A stretch of 14,941 bases of DNA from Clostridiales bacterium (GTDB lineage Bacteria > Bacillota_A > Clostridia > Oscillospirales > Oscillospiraceae). Location of the stretch: positions 1 to 14,941 of the forward strand of contig JALFGI010000284.1 of the NCBI GenBank assembly GCA_022777455.1, read 5' to 3'. How positions within the stretch are numbered: the stretch's first letter is position 1; the number at the start of each line of letters is the position of its first letter. Below the pieces are notes generated by a model. It made no database searches and was not told the DNA's origin. It saw only the letters and a list, made by a program, of their open reading frames with translations. The position numbers were made by a program, and so were the translations under genes. Positions 1 through 6,343 of this stretch are shown piece after piece.

Positions 1-254
1 TTGGTAGCAATCTCACCGGTGTAAGCGCCGGAGGGGTTGGGGTTGCAGTTCTCGGCACCGATGCCCACCCGGGTCTCACGCATGGCGCGGACGGCAGCGG
101 GGATGCACACGGCGGGGACGCACAGAGCCACGTCGCACCAGCGGCCCTTGGGCATGATGGCCTTCAGCTGTGCCATGAAATCCTTGGTCTCGGAGGGGGT
201 CTTATTCATCTTCCAGTTGCCGGCGATGACAGTCTTGCGGTACTTTCTGTTCAT
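1..254 (-). CDS. tpiA: Triosephosphate isomerase, N-terminal part (cut by window edge)
   Basis: This enzyme interconverts dihydroxyacetone phosphate and glyceraldehyde 3-phosphate in cytoplasmic glycolysis. The reading frame starts at the ATG at 254-252 and runs off the left edge after about 84 codons; the full protein is normally about 250 residues. The N-terminus carries the family signature AGNWKMNKT, with the substrate-contacting Asn and Lys at about residues 13 and 15. Near residues 67-82 there is GAENCNPNPSGAYTGEI, which matches the TIM segment GAQN...GAYTGEIS. An AGGAG ribosome site sits about nine bases upstream of the start. It lies 110 bases downstream of pgk on the same strand, so it is the last visible gene of a trmL-pgk-tpiA unit. 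The active-site histidine and glutamate lie in the missing part, so an intact protein cannot be confirmed here. Confidence 0.95.
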   Translation of the reverse strand, partial: MNRKYRKTVIAGNWKMNKTPSETKDFMAQLKAIMPKGRWCDVALCVPAVCIPAAVRAMRETRVGIGAENCNPNPSGAYTGEIAT

Positions 255-321
255 ATTTAGATTTCTCCTCTATCTTGTATCATTTTCGTGATCAGGATCA
301 ACGAATTTGGTTTTTGCAGAA

Positions 322-351
322 GAATCCCGGGGAAGGGGTGCTTCCCCGGGG
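322..351 (-). terminator. Hairpin between pgk and tpiA (attenuator, processing site or weak terminator)
   Basis: There is a perfect 9-bp inverted repeat, CCCGGGGAA (326-334) and TTCCCCGGG (342-350), with a 7-base loop. Read in the direction of transcription (minus strand), the stem is followed by ATTCTTCT, which is only moderately U-rich. It may therefore reduce rather than stop transcription into tpiA, or protect the pgk mRNA 3' end. The stem is seen directly; the function is inferred. Confidence 0.5.
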
Positions 352-364
352 AAAAGGGGCTTTC

Positions 365-1564
<1,200 letters not shown>

Positions 1565-1590
1565 GACAATTCCTCCATTATGTAATTTCT

Positions 1591-2079
1591 TCAGAGGGTA
1601 TCCCTCATTTTTCCAAAATCCTTCAGATTGGGGAAGGAGAGCTGACGCAGGGCCTCGTAGGTGGTGATGGCTACAGCGTTGCTCAGGTTCAGGCTCCGGG
1701 CTTCGGGGCGCATGGGGATTCGGACGCAGCTGGAGTAGTGCTCTTCCAGGAAGGGTTCGGGCAGACCCTTGGTTTCCTTGCCGAAGAACAGATAGCAGCC
1801 GTCGTGGAATTCCGCTTCCACGTAGCTTCGGGGCGCTTTGGTGGACAGACACCACATTTCCTTCACGTCATTGCGGGAAAAGAAATCCTCGAGATTTTCA
1901 TAATCAAAAACCTCGACCAGGTGCCAATAATCCAGGCCGGCCCGTTTGACTGCCTTCTCGGAGATATCGAATCCAAGCGGGCGGATCAGATGCAGGCGGC
2001 TTCCGGTGGCTGCGCAGGTTCTGGCGATGTTGCCGCAGTTCTGGGGAATCTCAGGCTCAACCAATACAATATTCAGCAT
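1591..2079 (-). CDS. trmL: tRNA (cytidine/uridine-34 2'-O)-methyltransferase, SPOUT family (TrmL)
   Basis: TrmL methylates the ribose of the wobble nucleotide of certain leucine tRNAs using S-adenosylmethionine. The protein has 162 residues, normal for this minimal SPOUT enzyme with no added RNA-binding domain. Family motifs seen: [14 protein letters not shown] (9-22, RNA/SAM side), [11 protein letters not shown] (97-107) and [19 protein letters not shown] (120-138), the last two forming the trefoil knot that holds the cofactor. The start at 2079 is chosen because GGAGGTG lies about six bases upstream and the sequence begins [14 protein letters not shown], as in the family; the in-frame ATGs at 2118 and 2109 lack this support. 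It is the first gene of a unit continuing into pgk and tpiA. Confidence 0.95.
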   Translation of the reverse strand: MLNIVLVEPEIPQNCGNIARTCAATGSRLHLIRPLGFDISEKAVKRAGLDYWHLVEVFDYENLEDFFSRNDVKEMWCLSTKAPRSYVEAEFHDGCYLFFGKETKGLPEPFLEEHYSSCVRIPMRPEARSLNLSNAVAITTYEALRQLSFPNLKDFGKMRDTL

Positions 2080-2137
2080 GGAATTCACCTCCGCGCAGGC
2101 TGCGCTCATGCAGAACACGCAAATCCGTACAGTCCAT

Positions 2138-2166
2138 ATTGTATGTCAAAAGCCGGATAAAATCAA
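2138..2166 (-). promoter_or_regulatory. Probable sigma-A promoter of the trmL-pgk-tpiA operon
   Basis: On the minus strand, TTGATT (2166-2161) and TACAAT (2143-2138) are separated by exactly 17 bases. A start near 2131 would give a 5' leader of about 50 bases before trmL. It lies between the lipoprotein gene's terminator and trmL. A TTGACA also occurs just upstream of TACAAT (2149-2144), but it has no good -10 box at 17 bases and is judged not to be the -35. Confidence 0.6.
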
Positions 2167-2266
2167 TCCCAAAACTCGCATTTTTTTAGGTTTTTATAGT
2201 ATTCACATAAAAAAGAATAGTACCTGCTGAAATTTGTGAAAAAAATACATTGACAGGAAAAGGCGG

Positions 2267-2300
2267 AAAAAACCGGCACACTCCGTGGAGTGTACCGGGG
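2267..2300 (-). terminator. Rho-independent terminator of the lipoprotein gene
   Basis: A hairpin spans 2273-2298 (CCGG, one mismatch, then CACTCC/GGAGTG). On the minus strand it is followed at once by six T residues (2272-2267). It begins 12 bases after the TAA of the lipoprotein gene. The geometry is classical. Confidence 0.88.
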
Positions 2301-2310
2301 GAAAAGCAGA

Positions 2311-3177
2311 TTAGCCTGCGGCCATTTTCAGTTCGTTATTGTTGTAGAACCAGCTGCCGCCGTCGGCGGTGAGCTCTTCACCGTTGGTCAGGGTGACCAC
2401 CAGTGTCAGATCCAGCTGATAGTCGTCATCCATCTGGGGCATGGTGAAGCTGATGTTGGAAAGGCTGCTCTCGTAGCTGCCCTGACCTTCGCCCTGGGGC
2501 AGGTTCACGTCCTGGGTCTCCACGGTTTCGCCGTTGAGCGCGAACACCAGCTGAGCCTTCTGGAAGCCGATGGCGGTGCCTGCGGTGGTGAGCTGGGGCA
2601 GCTGCACGCTGGCCCAACCGGCGGTGATGGTGAACTTGCCGTCGGCATCCTTAAAGTCGGAGATGTACAGGTTGCAGTAGGCATCCAGGCTACGCTTCAT
2701 GTAGACCAGGGAATCGTAAGCATCGCTGAGGGTGTAGTGCTCGCCCACGCCCTGGGGCGGGAAGAGGACGCACTCAAATTCATAGCCGTCGGCGGCTTCC
2801 AGGTCAGCGGAGGCGGTGTAGTATTTGCCGTCCCAGCTGCAGGAGACGTTCTCCACTTCCTTGCCTTCCAGACGGACGACGAAGGAAGCACCCTGGCCTT
2901 TTTCGTAGGCTCTGGGCTGGGCAGTGAGGGTGACGGTAGCGCCGTTGCTGCTGCTCCAGACCTGGGCGGACAGCTCCCAGGACTGCAGGCTGCCCTCTGT
3001 TTCCACATGGGCCAGGGAACCGGCGGGGGCGGAAGCGGTGGCCTGGGTGGCCTCAGTGGTCTGAGCGGGGGCGGTGGCGTTTGCATCGGCTTTGGGTTCC
3101 TTACCGCAGCCGGAGAGGATGACCGTGGCACACAGCGCCAGTGCGGCAATCAGGGTGGTTTTCTTTCTGTTGAACAT
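2311..3177 (-). CDS. Putative lipoprotein of unknown function
   Basis: The predicted protein has 288 residues and I do not recognise its family. The N-terminus is a clear type II signal: MFNRKK, a hydrophobic stretch (about 8-20), then the lipobox LSGC with the acylated Cys at 24, followed by GKEP. This predicts a protein anchored on the outside of the cytoplasmic membrane. Residues about 29-53 are a low-complexity Ala/Thr/Gln linker. The rest (about 54-288) is rich in alternating hydrophobic and polar residues with many Thr, Tyr and Trp, suggesting a beta-rich globular domain; no catalytic motif is seen. The start at 3177 follows an AGGAGG site with good spacing; the in-frame extension to 3270 runs through the promoter and is rejected. 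It has its own promoter and terminator, so it is a single-gene unit. Confidence 0.85.
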   Translation of the reverse strand: MFNRKKTTLIAALALCATVILSGCGKEPKADANATAPAQTTEATQATASAPAGSLAHVETEGSLQSWELSAQVWSSSNGATVTLTAQPRAYEKGQGASFVVRLEGKEVENVSCSWDGKYYTASADLEAADGYEFECVLFPPQGVGEHYTLSDAYDSLVYMKRSLDAYCNLYISDFKDADGKFTITAGWASVQLPQLTTAGTAIGFQKAQLVFALNGETVETQDVNLPQGEGQGSYESSLSNISFTMPQMDDDYQLDLTLVVTLTNGEELTADGGSWFYNNNELKMAAG

Positions 3178-3241
3178 GGGGCATTCCTCCTGGTGTTTCA
3201 AGATAAAAGACGAAGAAACTCGTGTTTTTTCATTTGAATTC

Positions 3242-3270
3242 ATTATAAGGCATCCATACAGAATTTGCAA
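3242..3270 (-). promoter_or_regulatory. Sigma-A promoter of the lipoprotein gene
   Basis: On the minus strand, TTGCAA (3270-3265) and a perfect TATAAT (3247-3242) are separated by 17 bases. The predicted transcript starts near 3235, giving a leader of about 58 bases before the ATG at 3177. Confidence 0.75.
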
Positions 3271-3315
3271 CTTAAAAAACCTTTAATTTTTGCCCTTCTG
3301 TTTGTCCGTACACTA

Positions 3316-3541
3316 CGGTAAATTGTAATTTGAAGCGCAGGCGCTTACGGCGCCCCTTGGCTCTCCCTTTGGGAGAGCTGTCAGCCGAACAGGCTGACTG
3401 AGAGGGTACCGCAGTAAGATAATTGTAGCAGGAAACCACTACAATTGCCCTCTCAGTCTGCCCCTAACGGGGCAGCCAGCTCCCCCATAGGGGGAGCCAA
3501 GGGGTGCAGGCAATTCCGGTTCACCAAATTACAATTTACCG
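3316..3541. repeat. MITE-like element with 17-bp terminal inverted repeats (copy A)
   Basis: The ends are perfect 17-bp inverted repeats, CGGTAAATTGTAATTTG (3316-3332) and its complement (3525-3541). Inside is a nested palindrome: CCCCTTGGCTC (from 3353) pairs with the GAGCCAAGGGG segment ending at 3504; GACTGAGAGGG (3396-3406) pairs with CCCTCTCAGTC (3448-3458); AATTGTAG (3421-3428) pairs with CTACAATT (3439-3446). The left arm also holds a hairpin of its own (CTCTCCC-TTT-GGGAGAG). There is no coding capacity. No clear target-site duplication is visible at the ends. It lies between the EF-G-like gene's terminator and the lipoprotein promoter, so it disrupts no gene. This fits a non-autonomous miniature element or a folded structural repeat; which one is inference. 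Confidence 0.75.
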
Positions 3542-3565
3542 CTTCTATGGGCGTTGTTACGGGAC

Positions 3566-3605
3566 AAAAAGCCGGGGCTGCTTCACGTTTGTGAAACAGC
3601 CCCGG
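3566..3605 (-). terminator. Rho-independent terminator of the EF-G-like gene
   Basis: A 15-bp stem with one mismatch (CCGGGGCTG-C-TTCAC, 3572-3586, against 3591-3605) and a GTTT loop starts 12 bases after the TAA at 3618. On the minus strand it is followed by CTTTTTG. It is strong and well placed. Confidence 0.92.
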
Positions 3606-3617
3606 GGAAATATGAGG

Positions 3618-5684
3618 TTAGTCCTCGTTGGCCTTGGCGTCGGCAATGATCTTTGCCTGGTTGGCCTTGGGCACTTCTTCGTAGCGTTCGAACTTCAGGG
3701 AGAAGGAGCCTCTGGCCTGGGTCATGGCCCGCAGGTCGATGGCATAGCTGCTCATCTCAGCCATGGGCACTTCGGCCTCCACCACGGTGTTGCCGTCACC
3801 GGCGGGGTTCATACCCATCACGCGGCCCCGGCGCTTGTTCAGGTCGCCGATGACATCGCCCATGTAGCTGTCGGGGATGGTGACGGCCAGGGAGCCGATG
3901 GGCTCCAGCAGGGTGGGCATGGCATTGGGCATGGCTTCCTTGAAGGCCAGGATGGCGGCCATCTTAAATGCCATTTCATTGGAGTCTACGGGGTGGTAGG
4001 AGCCGTCGTACAGCACGGCCTTCAGACCCACCATGGGATAACCGGCCAGGGGGCCCTTCTGGACCGCTTCCTGGATGCCCTTTTCAACGGCGGGATAGAA
4101 GTTTCTGGGCACGGAGCCGCCGAAGACCTCTTCCGCGAAAATCATATCGTCCTGCTCGTCCTGGGGCTCGAAGCGGATCCACACATCACCGAACTGGCCG
4201 CTGCCGCCGGTCTGCTTCTTGTGGCGGCCGTGGGCCTCCACCTTCTTCTTGATGCGCTCCCGGTAGGCAACCTTTGCGGGGCTGAGCACGGCATCCACAC
4301 CGAAGCGGGTCTTCAGCTTGGAAACCAGCACATCCAGCTGCTGGTCGCCGGCGCCGGAGATGATCAGCTGCTTGGTTTCGGGGTTCATATAGGTGGAGAA
4401 GGAGGGATCTTCCTCGTTCAGCCGGTTCAGGCCGGTGCCGACCTTTTCTTCCTGGCCCCGGACCTTGGGAGCGATGGCCATGGAATAGCAAGGCTCTGCA
4501 TAGGGGATCTGCTTCAGGCTGACCACCTTTCTGGGGTCGCACAGGGTATCGCCGGTCTTGACCTTGTCCATCTTGCCGATGGCGCCGATGTCGCCGCAGC
4601 TGAGCACCTTGACTTCGGTGTTCTTCTTGCCGCACATGGTGTACAGACGGCCAAGCTTCTCGGTTTCGCCGGTGCGGGCGTTGACCAGGGTGGTGTCGGA
4701 GGTGATCTCACCGGAGAGCACCTTCACAAAGGAATACTTGCCAAACTGGTCGGAGACAGTCTTCCACACAAAGGCGGAGGGCACGCCGCCGGGGGAGACC
4801 ACAAATTCCTCCACCTTGCCGTCGGCAGTGGTGGCCTTGTGGTAGTTGCCTTCCACGGGATTGGGCAGCAGCTCGATGATGTGGTCCATCAGCATCAGGG
4901 AGCCCAGGCAGGTGACGCCGTAGCCGCAGAGTACGGGGAAGAGGCTCAGCTCCTCTACACCCTGGTGCAGGCCGGTGATCATTTCACGGTAGGTGAAGTC
5001 GTCACCTTCAAAGAAGCGGTCCATCAGGGCCTCGTCGGTTTCGGCCACAGCTTCCTTCAGGGCGTCGTTGAACTCTTCAATCACGGAGAGCTTGTCGTCG
5101 GGGACTTGAATCTCCACTCTCTTCAGCTTCTGCATCTCGTAGGCGCGCTTGTTCAGCACGTCGATGATGCCGGTGACCTTCTTGTCGGCGCCCCAGATGG
5201 GAACGATGACGGGGGCGATTTTGTTGCCATAGCGCTCCCGCAGGGCTTCGAAGGTGGCGTTGTAGTCGGAATTGTCCTCGTCTACCTTGGAGATATAGAC
5301 GAAACGGGGCATATTCCGCTCTTCGCAGTATTTCCAGGCCTTTTCAAAGCCCACGGTGATGCCGTCCTTGGCAGACAGGACCAGGATGGCAGCGTCGGCG
5401 GCACGCAGGGCCTCCATGACGGCACCGGAGAAATCAAAGCCGCCGGGGGTGTCCAGCAGATTGATCTTGGTGTTGTGGTATTCCAGGGGAATCACGGAGG
5501 TGGAGATGGAAATATTGCGGCGAATCTCCTCGGGATCGTAATCGCTAACGGTGTTGCCGTCGGCATTCTTGCCCATACGGTCGATGGCACCGGTCATGTA
5601 AAGTAAGCTCTCTGCCAGGGCGGACTTGCCGCTTCCGCTGTGGCCCAGCAGGCAGACGTTGCGAATGGCGTTGACAGTGTACAT
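3618..5684 (-). CDS. fusA: Elongation factor G-like translational GTPase (EF-G paralogue)
   Basis: The 688-residue protein has the complete EF-G domain order. The G domain carries a P-loop GHSGSGKS (14-21), DTPG (78-81) and SKVD (132-135) in place of the usual NKxD. Domain II follows. The domain IV region begins near YRERIKKKVEAHG and contains GGSGQFGDVWIRFEP, and a domain V-like C-terminus contains SSYAIDLRAMTQARGSF. The Asn-to-Ser change at the guanine-specificity motif and the RNISI version of the usual RGITI switch fit the divergent EF-G-like (FusA2-type) group rather than the housekeeping EF-G of the str operon. No rpsL, rpsG or tuf is nearby. The start at 5684 gives the normal N-terminus (MYTVNAIRNVCLLGHSGSGK), with AAGGAG 11 bases upstream. 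It is a single-gene unit with its own promoter and terminator. Canonical translocase activity is uncertain; the fold and GTPase family are not. Confidence 0.9.
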   Translation of the reverse strand: MYTVNAIRNVCLLGHSGSGKSALAESLLYMTGAIDRMGKNADGNTVSDYDPEEIRRNISISTSVIPLEYHNTKINLLDTPGGFDFSGAVMEALRAADAAILVLSAKDGITVGFEKAWKYCEERNMPRFVYISKVDEDNSDYNATFEALRERYGNKIAPVIVPIWGADKKVTGIIDVLNKRAYEMQKLKRVEIQVPDDKLSVIEEFNDALKEAVAETDEALMDRFFEGDDFTYREMITGLHQGVEELSLFPVLCGYGVTCLGSLMLMDHIIELLPNPVEGNYHKATTADGKVEEFVVSPGGVPSAFVWKTVSDQFGKYSFVKVLSGEITSDTTLVNARTGETEKLGRLYTMCGKKNTEVKVLSCGDIGAIGKMDKVKTGDTLCDPRKVVSLKQIPYAEPCYSMAIAPKVRGQEEKVGTGLNRLNEEDPSFSTYMNPETKQLIISGAGDQQLDVLVSKLKTRFGVDAVLSPAKVAYRERIKKKVEAHGRHKKQTGGSGQFGDVWIRFEPQDEQDDMIFAEEVFGGSVPRNFYPAVEKGIQEAVQKGPLAGYPMVGLKAVLYDGSYHPVDSNEMAFKMAAILAFKEAMPNAMPTLLEPIGSLAVTIPDSYMGDVIGDLNKRRGRVMGMNPAGDGNTVVEAEVPMAEMSSYAIDLRAMTQARGSFSLKFERYEEVPKANQAKIIADAKANED

Positions 5685-5738
5685 AGTAGAAAAAACTCCT
5701 TTCGGGGCGGTGTGCCTTGCAGACACCCGAATAGGGAC

Positions 5739-5767
5739 ATTATACACGAAGGATGGGCGGATTTCAA
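5739..5767 (-). promoter_or_regulatory. Sigma-A promoter of the EF-G-like gene
   Basis: On the minus strand, TTGAAA (5767-5762) and a perfect TATAAT (5744-5739) are spaced by 17 bases. The predicted leader is about 47 bases. It is one of the strongest promoter matches in the window. Confidence 0.8.
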
Positions 5768-5874
5768 TGCTTAATTTCGTCAAAATGTAAAATTGTGTAT
5801 TTTGGCCTGGCGACATTTGATTTTCTGTGCAGAATTTACAAAAAAGAATCTCCAGATTTGTGTATTCAGCAACG

Positions 5875-6034
5875 CCCTTGGCTCTCCCTTTGGGAGAGCT
5901 GGCAGCCGTCAGGCTGACTGAGAGGGTATCGCAGTAAGAGAACGGCGTCCATAAACCAAACCGTACTGCCCGCTCAGGGGAACCCCATAGGGGGAGACAA
6001 GTGATACCTGCGGTGGGCTGGACACAATTTACTG
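5875..6034. repeat. Degenerate second copy of the MITE-like element (copy B)
   Basis: Bases 5875-5938 match the left arm of copy A (from 3354) over about 65 bases, with three substitutions or small changes and one single-base gap. The match includes the CTCTCCC-TTT-GGGAGAG hairpin and CTGACTGAGAGGGTA. The right half is decayed: a CCCCATAGGGGGAG core remains at about 5982-5995, and ACAATTTACTG (6024-6034) is a one-mismatch version of the copy A terminal repeat. A left terminal repeat is not clearly preserved. It lies upstream of the EF-G-like promoter. Confidence 0.65.
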
Positions 6035-6073
6035 CCTGGCAGTGCGTTGTATGCCCAATAATGCCATACCATG

Positions 6074-6102
6074 AAAAAACCACCGATACATCGCATCGGT
6101 GG
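6074..6102 (-). terminator. Rho-independent terminator behind the XRE-like remnant
   Basis: A perfect 8-bp stem CCACCGAT/ATCGGTGG (6080-6087 and 6095-6102) has a 7-base loop. On the minus strand it is followed by six T residues (6079-6074). It begins three bases past the stop codon of the small frame at 6206-6105, which supports a once-functional gene there. Confidence 0.82.
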
Positions 6103-6104
6103 CT

Positions 6105-6206
6105 CTAGGGTTCCAGATTTTCTTCATCAAAAAGCGGTGAATCGAAAAATACGGCCAAGGGAACCTGCAGCCCCTGGCAGATTTCATGAATGACTCTCAG
6201 GCTCAT
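6105..6206 (-). pseudogene. Possible remnant of an XRE-type helix-turn-helix regulator (C-terminal piece)
   Basis: A 33-codon minus-strand frame encodes MSLRVIHEICQGLQVPLAVF, then FDSPLFDEENLEP and TAG. This resembles the last helices of a Cro/CI-type helix-turn-helix domain, where '(S)L..I..IC..L.V.L..FF' is typical. The same frame has a TGA at 6221-6219 and shows no recognition helices further upstream, so the DNA-binding part is missing. No convincing ribosome site precedes the ATG at 6206. A strong terminator follows immediately, as expected for the end of a real gene. The identification rests on a short pattern and could be wrong; it might also be a small peptide gene. Confidence 0.4.
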
Positions 6207-6303
6207 TGTGTTGTAGGTTCAGTTCAGGATAATGCTCATACGCGCAGAGAAAAGGAAGAGAAATCAGATTGTTTCCGACAAAATGAAACGAACCAATAAG
6301 CGC

Positions 6304-6331
6304 AAAAATCCCCCAGGCGGATGCCTGGGGG
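6304..6331 (-). terminator. Rho-independent terminator of the rlmB - membrane protein operon
   Basis: A perfect 9-bp stem CCCCCAGGC/GCCTGGGGG (6310-6318 and 6323-6331) has a GGAT tetraloop. On the minus strand it is followed by ATTTTTGC. It begins 12 bases after the stop of the 758-residue membrane protein gene. Confidence 0.92.
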
Positions 6332-6343
6332 AAATGGAGGATA

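Noticed and set aside
2144..2149. Perfect TTGACA on the minus strand upstream of trmL
   Set aside because: No acceptable -10 box lies 16-18 bases downstream (GGATTT at 17); the TTGATT-17-TACAAT pair fits better.
3504..5606. 700-codon plus-strand frame opposite the EF-G-like gene
   Set aside because: It has the same low-complexity Gly/His/Val composition expected of an antisense frame where TTA, CTA and TCA codons are rare on the coding strand; it also runs through the terminator hairpin.
3618..5684. Tetracycline-resistance ribosomal protection protein (TetM-like)
   Set aside because: It is also an EF-G relative, but the G domain and C-terminus here read as EF-G-like; no TetM signature or leader peptide region was recognised and no mobile genes are nearby.
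5685..6083. N-terminal extension of the EF-G-like protein
   Set aside because: It covers the promoter (5739-5767) and repeat copy B; the protein from 5684 already has a family-like N-terminus.
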